From contig JAJPIO010000004.1 in assembly GCA_021324735.1 (NCBI GenBank), forward strand, positions 124,001 to 188,000: a stretch of 64,000 nucleotides of DNA, read 5' to 3'. The DNA is from Bacteroidota bacterium (GTDB lineage: Bacteria > Bacteroidota > Ignavibacteria > Palsa-1295). The translations under genes were made by a program, and so were the position numbers. The stretch's first letter is position 1, and every line of letters begins with the position of its first letter. Below the pieces are notes generated by a model. It did not search any database and was not told the DNA's origin. It saw only the letters and a program-made list of their open reading frames with translations. Of the stretch, positions 1 through 9,030 are shown piece after piece.

Positions 1-1494
1 ACGCCCCCTCGTATCGATCGCTGAATGAGCGATTTCCGAATCTGTTAAACCGTATTCGTTAATACACGTTGCGAAGTTAGCATAGTATGCGCTCATATTA
101 TGAGCACCAGGGATCGCAACGGTCACAGATAACCCTTGAAAGAAAGGCTCAAGGTATTTTGCAATTTCCGAATAGATATCCATCGTGCCACGGTATGCAC
201 CATTGATGTAAAAGTGGTCGTAGTAGTAGACCCAGCGTTCATCGGCAATTCCTCGAGTAGAGCCTTCTCCTTTTAGATCCCAATTTTCAATACGCTGATT
301 CGCCTCATTAAAGTGAAAAAGTACATTGTCACGCAGTGAGTTCTCGACAAGAACCCCTGCAATGATCATCGATACAATTACTATTTGATACCGCTTTAAA
401 TGATTCGGCAATCGCTCGATCGCCTCCTCCAAGACAAAAGCCATCAAGGGCACGACTGGAATAATGAAGCGAGCAAACATGAAATCGCCGCCAGTACGAG
501 CCACAAATATTGAAAGATATACGAGACTTGCAATGCCCGCAACGACAACCGCAGAGCCTCGTTCCGGTTCAGCAGAACGCTCCCTGCGTTGGGACCGCAA
601 TAAAATTCCGACACCAATTAGAAGGCTCAATCCTTGTATGAAGTATACTCGGAAATAAAGCCATATATAATAGACGCCTTGCTCGAAGTAAGAGTAACCG
701 GCAGACTTGGCATAGTAGGTTAACGGCAGAATATCACCATAATAATATTTCTTCCAAAGCAGATAAGGCACTCCAATTATCACAGATGGAAGTAAAATCA
801 TAAGTACCTCCTTTGCTGCGCTCTTTAATGTTCTGCTTCGTACACCTCGTGCAAAGAACAAACAGCATGCAGTAAGAGTAAAGAGTACTCCGTCGGGCCG
901 AGTGAGTGCAACAAGCACTAGAATAAACCCTGCAATAAGAAGACGTACATTCTCCTTATATTTTGAATAAAACCAAACATAGAATGCGGCAAGAATAAGA
1001 AAAGCATACAAAGAAGTCTCAAGACCGCCACTCGCCCAAACCGCTGCATCATAACTAAGAGCTACTATTACAGCTACCACCGGAATCCAAACGCGTTTCG
1101 ACGTTCCGCGCTCTTGAACAGAAATTAGAAGCAAGAGAATAAGTAATCCGGTATAGGCCGCTATTCCCAACCAGATACTTGCATCAACCGGATCGAAACC
1201 TAAATATCTTGCTCCGGAAAGCAATAATAGCCAAAGGAAATGAGTATAACCTTCAACTCGCTCACCTACATTATAGACCAGCCCTTTCCCTGCCGTAAAA
1301 TTTTGTACGTAACGTGTAGTAATAAACGCGTCATCCGATATCCAGCGTAAACCGACTGCATGCCATACACCGATAATTAATACTACAATCGAAATGATCC
1401 AATTAAGGGGTGAATAGGAAAACGCAGGGCTATCTTTGCGCCACGTTTCCGATCCACGCTTCGAAGTTGACCTCTTCTTTAATGCTTTCGACAT
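1..1494 (-). CDS. GT-C family membrane glycosyltransferase, AftB/ArnT-like, 3' end cut by window
   Basis: This is an open frame of 498 codons from the ATG at 1494 to the window edge with no stop, so the C-terminus is missing. An in-frame stop lies a few codons upstream of that ATG, which fixes the start region. After a basic N-terminus the protein has a membrane segment and then the sequence DDAFITTRYVQNF (about residues 53-65) with GERVEGYTHFLW shortly after. SGGLETSLYAF and RTGGDFMFARFIIP follow later. These motifs, with many hydrophobic helices, are typical of polyprenyl-phosphate-sugar-dependent GT-C transferases such as the mycobacterial arabinosyltransferase AftB and its relatives. The acidic pair DD in the first periplasmic loop matches the catalytic region of GT-C enzymes. 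Donor and acceptor cannot be told. It lies 51 bp behind the next gene on the same strand and may be co-transcribed. Confidence 0.8.
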   Translation of the reverse strand, partial: MSKALKKRSTSKRGSETWRKDSPAFSYSPLNWIISIVVLIIGVWHAVGLRWISDDAFITTRYVQNFTAGKGLVYNVGERVEGYTHFLWLLLLSGARYLGFDPVDASIWLGIAAYTGLLILLLLISVQERGTSKRVWIPVVAVIVALSYDAAVWASGGLETSLYAFLILAAFYVWFYSKYKENVRLLIAGFILVLVALTRPDGVLFTLTACCLFFARGVRSRTLKSAAKEVLMILLPSVIIGVPYLLWKKYYYGDILPLTYYAKSAGYSYFEQGVYYIWLYFRVYFIQGLSLLIGVGILLRSQRRERSAEPERGSAVVVAGIASLVYLSIFVARTGGDFMFARFIIPVVPLMAFVLEEAIERLPNHLKRYQIVIVSMIIAGVLVENSLRDNVLFHFNEANQRIENWDLKGEGSTRGIADERWVYYYDHFYINGAYRGTMDIYSEIAKYLEPFFQGLSVTVAIPGAHNMSAYYANFATCINEYGLTDSEIAHSAIDTRGR

Positions 1495-1545
1495 AGATCC
1501 TGTACAACTTCCAAGCTACTTCAAGAGTGGCACTTCGATATGTTT

Positions 1546-3033
1546 CTATCCGATCGTCATCTTGAACGGGAAAAGAATAAAGAATCGATGTTCGGGACTG
1601 ATCTCGTATGCGGGCGCCGGGAAATGCCAATAGTCTAAGCTATGACGCACGAAATTCCAGATGCCGGATGACGATTCGGGAATGATCTTCGAGAAATCGT
1701 AATCGAGCGAGACGAGCCACGTGAGGAAATGAAGATCGTAAATGTCGTGTCCGGGCCGGGTATCGATCGGTCCGAGGCCAGTACCGGAAAGCCCGACCGC
1801 GAGGTTCAGCCATTTGGGCCACCAGGGATTTAGTCCGGCATCTTTCATCATCGAGTGAACGTCCGCGCTCATCCAATAGGATTGTCCCGTATAGTCCTCG
1901 ATGAACGTGAGCTTCTCTCCCATCGCATCCGGCTGATTGTTGAGGTATTTATCACTCGGGAAATACGACCACTTGTATTTGAAATATTTAAAGAACGGCA
2001 CGCGCTGATTGAGAAGATAAAACGCGGCACCAGCAATGTCGGACTTCGCATCACCGCGCGAAAATCCCCACCCCTGCGCAAAGCCATCTTCTAATTCCAC
2101 ATACAGCTCGTAGAGCGCTCCGGAGAATGCGCCAAGCAAGTTCGATTCCACGGTGTCAATACCTGCCCACCGATAAGCCTGATCGAAAAAATACGAAGTA
2201 TAGTACCCTCCGAACATGTGGCCAGCCTTATCGAAATCGTGCTGGTAGTCCGCATCCTCGATCACGTGAAAGGGTCCACGCTGGTTTGCCCACCAGGCAT
2301 TAAGCTGATAGATGTGCAAAGCCGTAACAGCCGCTGCAAGACTTCCCGTTACAATTCCGACGCGTCCCCAATCGGTTGTGGGGCCAAGCTGTATAGCCGA
2401 ATTAGATTGCGAGCGCTGAAATGCGAGCGCAAGATCAGGTCGCTCGCCTACTACACTCCCATTCGGCGACCAACGAATACCGGCTGTTAGTCCGTAGGAG
2501 AATCCGAGATTCTGTCCGACGTACGCAAGTGGCATTGCACGCGCCGCAATTTCGAGATCGGTCGAGTGGCCGAGATCGACAAGAGCACCCAGTTGAATGG
2601 GAAAACTGGCAGAGACGTGACCACGTCCGGTGTCCTGATACACATCGAAGCCTACACCTACACCCACGAATGGGCGAACTTTCAAATTATCACCCAGAAC
2701 ATAGCGAAGGTTACCATGAAAGCCGTAACTTTCAAGAACAAAATCGGTGCGATCGCTACCAATCGGAAAATCGAGTGTCGAGAAATTTCGAAATGCGGCT
2801 AATACATCGTAGGATAAAAGTCCGCGTCCGGCGGGCACTTCATAATAGCCGTCGATGGCGGGACTTACTTGAGTATTACCGATACGATCTGCAACGCCTA
2901 ATCGAAATCCGTAGGCCTCCGGGTGGTTTTGAACGACGCTATCTATCGTTTGGCTATGAACAGAACTGACGGACCACGCACCGAAGAGAAGACCAAGACC
3001 GGTGCAGAAGAAAAAGAAGCGAATCTGTTTCAT
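1546..3033 (-). CDS. Exported DUF2279-like protein with N-terminal barrel-like region
   Basis: The product has 495 residues and a signal peptide (about 1-28, ending at VHSQ). The region from about 40 to 215 is glycine- and aromatic-rich and alternates polar and hydrophobic residues like an outer-membrane barrel. From about 235 the sequence changes to a helical region with FDKAGHMFGGYYTSYFFDQA, the DKxGH signature I associate with DUF2279, followed by further helices and GLSGTGLGP near the C-terminus. It seems to be an outer-membrane or periplasmic protein of unknown function. A shorter protein with the same C-terminal half lies two genes downstream (3762-4766), with a small barrel gene between them. 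The family call rests on motif memory and is moderately sure. Confidence 0.75.
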   Translation of the reverse strand: MKQIRFFFFCTGLGLLFGAWSVSSVHSQTIDSVVQNHPEAYGFRLGVADRIGNTQVSPAIDGYYEVPAGRGLLSYDVLAAFRNFSTLDFPIGSDRTDFVLESYGFHGNLRYVLGDNLKVRPFVGVGVGFDVYQDTGRGHVSASFPIQLGALVDLGHSTDLEIAARAMPLAYVGQNLGFSYGLTAGIRWSPNGSVVGERPDLALAFQRSQSNSAIQLGPTTDWGRVGIVTGSLAAAVTALHIYQLNAWWANQRGPFHVIEDADYQHDFDKAGHMFGGYYTSYFFDQAYRWAGIDTVESNLLGAFSGALYELYVELEDGFAQGWGFSRGDAKSDIAGAAFYLLNQRVPFFKYFKYKWSYFPSDKYLNNQPDAMGEKLTFIEDYTGQSYWMSADVHSMMKDAGLNPWWPKWLNLAVGLSGTGLGPIDTRPGHDIYDLHFLTWLVSLDYDFSKIIPESSSGIWNFVRHSLDYWHFPAPAYEISPEHRFFILFPFKMTIG

Positions 3034-3101
3034 GTATTCGCCTAAAGATTTAACATTTAGTGATAATTCCCAGAGAAGCGAGTGTTCATCGAATGAACAG
3101 C

Positions 3102-3755
3102 TTAGAACCAGAACCGAGCCGAGAGAATCTCATTCGTAGCGTAGACACCCTGCTCTTTTGTCGGATTCGCATAACCACCTAATTGATCGGACCCGATCGT
3201 TTGGAGCGGTGACCCATAACTATAGTGCATTAGTTGAAGCTCACCACCGATGCTAAAATGCGGCGAGAAATAATATTCGACACTCAGTGCCCCTCCTAAG
3301 TAGAAGATCGCATAATGAGTGTCGGTATCCTGAATGCTCGCTTTATCCGAATGCGTCTCATACTCGGAGGACATGATCCCGATCCGAGCTCCGAGACCAA
3401 ACTCGAAATCCTTATCGGTCCGGCGAGTGTAAAAAATTCCAAACCCAGTGCGCACGATCTGGTGATCGTTATACCGCTCGTAACTTCCACCCGGAACTGT
3501 CGAATCCACCACTTGCTCCTGATTGGACTGAAGCATCAGCCCGACTTCCGGCTCGAAGCGAATGTATGGCCCGAATTGAAATGGTATGAAGAAATTAGTC
3601 ATGCCCGCCGTACCAAATTTATTCTGGTCATCTCCGGCGACCGCAAACGGTGAAAAGCTCAGACCCACCCCGATCGATATTTTTTCATCTTGCTGGGCCA
3701 ACACGGGACGGACGAACGAACACAAAATGATAATGGGAAGGACATATCGAAGCAT
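3102..3755 (-). CDS. Small outer-membrane beta-barrel protein
   Basis: The product has 217 residues and a clear signal peptide (about 1-20, cut near VLAQ). The mature part has repeated amphipathic strands (FGPYIRFEPEVGLML, FEFGLGARIGIM, LSVEYYFSPHFSIGGELQLM) and ends in RFWF. A C-terminal aromatic residue is typical of proteins inserted by the BAM complex. Length and strand count suit an 8-stranded OmpA/OmpW-like barrel. It lies between two DUF2279-like genes on the same strand, 6 bp from the stop of the gene before it, so the three probably form one transcription unit. Function is unknown. Confidence 0.75.
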   Translation of the reverse strand: MLRYVLPIIILCSFVRPVLAQQDEKISIGVGLSFSPFAVAGDDQNKFGTAGMTNFFIPFQFGPYIRFEPEVGLMLQSNQEQVVDSTVPGGSYERYNDHQIVRTGFGIFYTRRTDKDFEFGLGARIGIMSSEYETHSDKASIQDTDTHYAIFYLGGALSVEYYFSPHFSIGGELQLMHYSYGSPLQTIGSDQLGGYANPTKEQGVYATNEILSARFWF

Positions 3756-3761
3756 TGAAGT

Positions 3762-4766
3762 TCAGAATTTAACAAATGGATAAGCAAGATAGAAATGGGT
3801 ACCGGCACTTTTACCATCACGAGTTACGCGCCACTCCACACCCGGTGCCGGAAATTTGAAGAAGTCCAATGTTTGCCGAAACCAATTCCATCCGGGCGAG
3901 CCGTCCGGCAGTATCTTAACCAGATCGTAATCCAGCGCCAATGTGATGATGCGTGTCTCAGTCGGATACCCAAGATCGCGTGCACCATATCCAGCAGCGA
4001 TGTTCAGCCAATTCGGCCAGAAGCTCCACTGGGTCAGGTCCTTGATATTAGCACTGATCCAGAAATTCCAGGCGCTGTAATCGTCGATCGGGGTCATGGA
4101 GCCGGCCTTCGGCTGCCCACCGATCCATGGTGCCCAGTAATAATTAAATTTCGGCGAAAGGTCCTGCAGCGTGCGCGAATACTGTGAAGCGGCGAAATAG
4201 ATCACACCTAATGTTTGGGCATACGCTTCGTAGGGTGAAAAGGAAAAATCCGAACCGTACCCATCGAGTATCTCGACATACGTCTGGTATCCTAGTCCTG
4301 CTAACGCGCCATAGAGCGGTGCAAGTTTGTAGCTCACTCCCGAGGCGATAAGAGCCTGCTCCGATACATAGGAGACAAAGTAGCCACCTTCGAAATGTCC
4401 GCCATAATTCGCGCCGAGCGACTCATCCCAGTTATTTCGAATACGAAATGATTGCCCCGAACGCCAGAAGGTCGCTTCCTGATAATAGTGCAATGCCGCG
4501 AGAATTCCGAAATACGCACCGAGATAGGTATAAGCCGGTAACGGATCGATCTTCGTATACCGGCGCGGAGGTGTTCCCGTCAAGGTATACAGTTGATGGT
4601 CCGCCCACCGGTACTGAGACCATGGGATATATTCGGAGGTATCCTTTTGTGCCAGGGTCGAATCGAGAGTGAACGGCGCCTTGACCGTGCTATCGGAAAC
4701 GATGTCTGCTCGGGCTATACCAGCTCCGAGCAGACTAATAAGTATGACTCCAACACGAGTGAGCAT
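3762..4766 (-). CDS. DUF2279-like exported protein (paralogue)
   Basis: The product has 334 residues with a signal peptide (about 1-20, ending IARA). The remainder follows the same plan as the C-terminal half of the 495-residue protein at 1546-3033: a helix with GGHFEGGYFVSYVSEQA, a YVEILDGYGSDFSFS segment matching YVELEDGFAQGWGFS, a DDYSAWNFWISANI segment matching EDYTGQSYWMSADV, and WPNWLNIAAGYG matching WPKWLNLAVGLS. It ends LAYPFVKF, with an aromatic C-terminus. The DKxGH-type motif is altered here to ANYGGH. The gene follows the metal-efflux operon on the same strand with a 26-bp gap to the cusA-like start side. Function is unknown. Confidence 0.75.
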   Translation of the reverse strand: MLTRVGVILISLLGAGIARADIVSDSTVKAPFTLDSTLAQKDTSEYIPWSQYRWADHQLYTLTGTPPRRYTKIDPLPAYTYLGAYFGILAALHYYQEATFWRSGQSFRIRNNWDESLGANYGGHFEGGYFVSYVSEQALIASGVSYKLAPLYGALAGLGYQTYVEILDGYGSDFSFSPYEAYAQTLGVIYFAASQYSRTLQDLSPKFNYYWAPWIGGQPKAGSMTPIDDYSAWNFWISANIKDLTQWSFWPNWLNIAAGYGARDLGYPTETRIITLALDYDLVKILPDGSPGWNWFRQTLDFFKFPAPGVEWRVTRDGKSAGTHFYLAYPFVKF

Positions 4767-4792
4767 GAGTGGTCAAAAGAGATTAGAAGTGA

Positions 4793-7700
4793 CTATGCCG
4801 GTAACGATAACTCCTTCTCCTCCGATACCGAATGATCTGCTTTATCTAATCGAAATAGCTTATACATAACAGGCAGGAGGATAAGGTTGATGAGTGCGGC
4901 AAGGAACATTCCACTTACGATCACGACTGCGAGCGGCTTTTGTGTTTCGGAACCGATACCGCTCGAAACCGCAGCCGGGATCAGCCCGATCATCGCCAGT
5001 ACAGCGACCATAATGATCGGCCTTACGCGCTCGCTTCCGGCAAACTTCAAGAGCTCGTCGGTATTTGAAAATTCCGGTCGATGCCGTTTAACGTAGGTCA
5101 AAAACACGACCCCATTCTGAATGCTGACTCCAAAGAGTGCAATAAAGCCAATACCGGCACTGACCGAAAAGTGAAGCCCAGCGACCAGAAGGCCCAGAAT
5201 ACCACCGATCGTAACGAACGGTACGTTCGAAAGCGTGAGCAGAGCATATCCCCACGAATCGAACAGCGAGTATAGCAGCATAAGAATAAGCAGTAAGCTA
5301 AGCGGAACGACGATCATAAGCCGCTTCATCGCTCGCTGCTGACTTTCAAATTCGCCTCCCCATACCGCATACGAACCGGGCGGCAACTTCACGCTTTTGT
5401 TCACACGCGCCTGTGCATCGGCAACCGCGCCGCCCATATCGCGACCGCGAACGCTGAATTTAATGGCAATATATCGACTATTCGATTCACGATAAATAAA
5501 TGCGGCACCCGGCTGCACGCCGATCGTTGCTACTGCGGAAAGAGGGATCTTCGCACCAGACGCAGTCGATACTTGCAGGCTGTTTACCTTATCCGCCGAG
5601 TTTCGGAATTCCGGTGCGAGGCGCAATACAACATCGAAGTGCTTCTCGCCTTCATAAAGCTGTGTTGCAACGCGTCCGCCGATCGAAGCTTCGATCAGCT
5701 CCTGAATATCGCTAACATTCACGCCATATTGTGCTGCTCGCTGCCGGTCCACCGTAACTTGCAGTACCGGCTGACCTACTTCGCTGAACACACCGACGTC
5801 TGTAATCCCCGGCGTACTATTGAGCACTTCGCGAATCTCCGCAGCTTTCTGTTCGAGAACATTTAGGTCGTCACCAAAGACTTTAACGGCCAGCTCCCCT
5901 TTTACACCGGTCACAGCTTCTTCCACGTTGTCGGAAATAGGCTGCGAGAAATTAAAGTCGATACCGGGGAATGGCGCAAAAGCGGCATTCATATCCCGAA
6001 TTAGCGCCTCTTTTTCTGTATGCCCTTTCCATTCATCCGCCGGTTTTAGATCGACGAAGAACTCGGCATTGAAGAATCCGCTCGCATCTGTGCCATCATC
6101 CGGACGCCCAAGCTGCGAGACCACATCTTTGACCTCATCGAACTTCATTAGGGTGGCACGAATATGCGCCGTGGTGGTATCGGCCTCCGTCGGACTGATA
6201 CTCATTGGCATCGTTGCGCGAACCCATAAGGCGCCTTCATTTAAGTGTGGCAAAAATTCCGTGCCTAAATATTGGCTCAGATAAAAACTGACCAGTAATA
6301 TCGCGAGCGATATTCCCATTACCACCTTACCTTTTCGCAGGCAGACGTCAAGTAAACGATCGTATCGCTTATGTAACCACTCTACAATCGGACTCTTCTC
6401 GTGCAGGCGGCCTTTGAGCAGATCGAACGACAGCACTGGTACCAGCGTAAGACTGAGAAGCATTGCACCGATGAGCGCAAAACCCAGCGTGTACGCAAGC
6501 GGCGAGAACATGCGGCCTTCGATCTGCTGGAAGGAGAAGATCGGGATCATGGCCGCGATGATAATAAGGATCGCGAAAAAGATCGGTGTCGACACTTCGG
6601 ACGCCGTCGACCGGATGATCGATTCGCGCGCATTCTGATCGGTAAGTTGCTGCGCCGCTAACGTCGCAAAGATCGCTTCCACCATAATAACGGCACCATC
6701 GATGATAACGCCGAAGTCGATAGCACCCAGTGAGAGCAGATTGGCGGACATCCCTCGCCAATACATCAGGACAAATGCGAACAGCAGCGAGAGCGGCACG
6801 ATGAGCGCTGCAATAAGCGCGCTGCGAACATTGCCGAGGAAAACAAATAGGATCACGATCACCAGCAGCATACCGACTACAAGGTTATGCAGCACCGTAT
6901 GCGTTGTTACCCCTACCAGCTCGGCTCGATCGTAATACGGGACGATCTTTACATCTTTGGGAAGAATTTTAGAATTCAATTCTTCTGCTTTTGCTTCGAC
7001 TCGCGCAATAACTTCCGAAGCATTCTCTCCACGGCGCATATCGACAATGCCTTCGACGACATCGCCATCATACCGCTCGCCGACTTTCCCAAGGCGAACT
7101 GCGTGGCTGATCTGTACGCTGCCTACTTGGGCCACTTTGAGCGGAGTCCCATTATAGTTCGTGATAACGACATTTGCAATGTCGTCGGTATCTTTCAGCA
7201 AGCCTACACCACGAAAAACGTAACCTTGAGAGCCTTGCTCGACGATACTTCCACCCGCGTTCGCATTATTGGCGGCAAGAGCGTCCGATATCTGTTTGAT
7301 CGATACACCGTAATAAGCCAGCTTATGCGGATCGATATCGATCTCATATTGCTTTGTGGGACCACCAAAAGAATTTACATCCACAACCCCGTCTACCGAC
7401 TTGAATTGCCGCTCCAAGAGCCAATCCTCGATCGTTTTTAGCTCTAATGGCGATCGTGTTTTACTCTTTAATGTATAGCGGAATATTTCTCCGGTCGGCC
7501 CCATCTCCGGCGAAAGCTGAGGCGTAACGCCATCCGGCAACGTGACATTCTGTAGCTTCTCGGTGGTCTTTGTGCGTGCGAAAAAGTCATCCGCCTTATC
7601 GTCGAAGGTCAGCGTGACCACCGATAGCCCGAACAGCGAGATCGAACGAAGACTCATGAGGTGCGGCACACCGTTCATCTCCGTCTCGATGGGCACCGTG

Positions 7701-7894
7701 ATGAATTTTTCGAGCTCTTCGGCACTTCGGCCGGGCCATTGCGTAATGATCTGAACGCGTGTATTAGTAAGATCGGGATACGCTTCGATCGGGAGCTGCG
7801 TAAACGAGTAGATGCCTGCCGCCACAATAAGTAGCGTCGTAAAATAAACGACGAGGCGCTCTCGAAGCGAGAGTTCAACCAGTTTTTTAAGCAT
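4793..7894 (-). CDS. RND heavy-metal efflux pump, CusA/CzcA family
   Basis: The product has 1033 residues, full length for an HME-RND inner-membrane pump. The N-terminus (ERLVVYFTTLLIVAAGIYSF followed by LPIEAYPDLTN) is typical of CusA/CzcA. Near residue 400, transmembrane helix 4 carries DFGVIIDGAVIMVE, which matches the proton-relay motif of the heavy-metal RND branch rather than drug pumps. Two periplasmic halves and a second six-helix block follow. It exports metal cations across the envelope by proton antiport together with the adaptor and outer-membrane channel encoded just upstream in the same operon (2-bp gap to the adaptor). Whether the substrate is Cu/Ag or Co/Zn/Cd cannot be decided by eye. 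Confidence 0.95.
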   Translation of the reverse strand: MLKKLVELSLRERLVVYFTTLLIVAAGIYSFTQLPIEAYPDLTNTRVQIITQWPGRSAEELEKFITVPIETEMNGVPHLMSLRSISLFGLSVVTLTFDDKADDFFARTKTTEKLQNVTLPDGVTPQLSPEMGPTGEIFRYTLKSKTRSPLELKTIEDWLLERQFKSVDGVVDVNSFGGPTKQYEIDIDPHKLAYYGVSIKQISDALAANNANAGGSIVEQGSQGYVFRGVGLLKDTDDIANVVITNYNGTPLKVAQVGSVQISHAVRLGKVGERYDGDVVEGIVDMRRGENASEVIARVEAKAEELNSKILPKDVKIVPYYDRAELVGVTTHTVLHNLVVGMLLVIVILFVFLGNVRSALIAALIVPLSLLFAFVLMYWRGMSANLLSLGAIDFGVIIDGAVIMVEAIFATLAAQQLTDQNARESIIRSTASEVSTPIFFAILIIIAAMIPIFSFQQIEGRMFSPLAYTLGFALIGAMLLSLTLVPVLSFDLLKGRLHEKSPIVEWLHKRYDRLLDVCLRKGKVVMGISLAILLVSFYLSQYLGTEFLPHLNEGALWVRATMPMSISPTEADTTTAHIRATLMKFDEVKDVVSQLGRPDDGTDASGFFNAEFFVDLKPADEWKGHTEKEALIRDMNAAFAPFPGIDFNFSQPISDNVEEAVTGVKGELAVKVFGDDLNVLEQKAAEIREVLNSTPGITDVGVFSEVGQPVLQVTVDRQRAAQYGVNVSDIQELIEASIGGRVATQLYEGEKHFDVVLRLAPEFRNSADKVNSLQVSTASGAKIPLSAVATIGVQPGAAFIYRESNSRYIAIKFSVRGRDMGGAVADAQARVNKSVKLPPGSYAVWGGEFESQQRAMKRLMIVVPLSLLLILMLLYSLFDSWGYALLTLSNVPFVTIGGILGLLVAGLHFSVSAGIGFIALFGVSIQNGVVFLTYVKRHRPEFSNTDELLKFAGSERVRPIIMVAVLAMIGLIPAAVSSGIGSETQKPLAVVIVSGMFLAALINLILLPVMYKLFRLDKADHSVSEEKELSLPA

Positions 7895-7896
7895 AG

Positions 7897-9030
7897 TTAC
7901 TTCTCGTCGCTTTTTAATTCGTCGTTCAGGAAGAGAGCGTTGTCTGCCACAATGGTATCACCGCTGGCAAGTCCGCTGGTGATCTCGATGCGTGAAGGCT
8001 CGGTTCGGCCCGTTTGGACCTCGATTTTCTCGTAGGTCCGTTCGCCACGCTTACGAAAGACGTAGACCTTACCATCTGCATCGAAAAATGCGGCGGAAGC
8101 AGGGACGTAGAGGCCAGATCCGGACCGGTGCAGTACCGTCGCCGAGACGAACATCATCGGCTTGAGTTCGCCCGTAGAATTGGGAAGCATACAGCGGACC
8201 TTCGTCGTGAAGGACGATGGGTCTACAACAGGGTTGACATACTGAATTGTCGTAGTGATCGGATGATCTTCCGAACCGGCAGCACGAATAATAGCAGAAT
8301 CTCCGACGCCGATCGCCCGTAGTTGATCGGGATACGCATCCAGAGAGATCCAGAGGCTGGCGGTACTCCCGACTGTAAAAGCGGCCTGGGACCCATCGTT
8401 ACGTACCTGGCTTCCTGGCTGGGCGAAGCGTTCGAGCACGACGCCAGCGATCGGAGAAGTAATTTCATACGTAGCACTGGTCGTTTTCTCATTCCCGCCG
8501 AGCAATTTCAGCGTCTTCAAACTGCGGTCATAATCGGCCTGGGCTTGGGCCTCATCACTTTCCGCTTGTTCGAGATCGCGATGGGATGCCACTTTCGATT
8601 GCAGCAACTCTTGCTCGCGGGTAAGATTCTTTTGCGCAGTTCGAAGTGCTGCTGCTGATTTTTGGAAGTCCGAAACAGCGTTCGCAATATCGCTGCTATA
8701 TACTTCGGCCAGGACCTGCCCTTTATGGACAGCGTCTCCCTGATTAACCAAAATGCGATTGTAGATACCGGTGACCAGCGAATAAACGTGTGTTACAGAG
8801 TTCGGATCGAAATCGACCTTACCGGTGAGGCTCACGTGCGTATTAGCCGGTTCTATTCCAGCAGTGCTGAGCACTAATTGTGCATCCATTGATTTGCTCA
8901 GCGTGATCGCACTTCCATTGGCTTTGGATTGCTCGGCCGCAGGGCTGCTCTCACCGGCACAACCGGAAAGAGAAGCCGCAGCAAGAAGCACACTAAGCGT
9001 TATATAGATTTTTAAGCGACTCGTTATCAT
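7897..9030 (-). CDS. Periplasmic adaptor of metal efflux pump, CusB/CzcB family lipoprotein
   Basis: The product has 377 residues. The N-terminus is a lipoprotein signal with LSGC at residues 21-24, so the adaptor is probably anchored by lipid at Cys24. Two half-lipoyl pieces (around GIYNRILVNQGDAVHKGQVL and SPIAGVVLERFAQPGSQV) flank a coiled-coil hairpin of about 60 residues rich in Ala, Gln, Arg and Glu. A beta-barrel domain and membrane-proximal domain follow. This is the membrane-fusion protein linking the RND pump to the outer-membrane channel. Its start codon overlaps the stop codon of the upstream channel gene by one base (TAATG), a sign of translational coupling. Confidence 0.93.
   Translation of the reverse strand: MITSRLKIYITLSVLLAAASLSGCAGESSPAAEQSKANGSAITLSKSMDAQLVLSTAGIEPANTHVSLTGKVDFDPNSVTHVYSLVTGIYNRILVNQGDAVHKGQVLAEVYSSDIANAVSDFQKSAAALRTAQKNLTREQELLQSKVASHRDLEQAESDEAQAQADYDRSLKTLKLLGGNEKTTSATYEITSPIAGVVLERFAQPGSQVRNDGSQAAFTVGSTASLWISLDAYPDQLRAIGVGDSAIIRAAGSEDHPITTTIQYVNPVVDPSSFTTKVRCMLPNSTGELKPMMFVSATVLHRSGSGLYVPASAAFFDADGKVYVFRKRGERTYEKIEVQTGRTEPSRIEITSGLASGDTIVADNALFLNDELKSDEK

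Noticed and set aside
2421-2969. A plus-strand frame of 182 residues opposite the first DUF2279-like gene
   Set aside because: Arg-rich shadow without family evidence.
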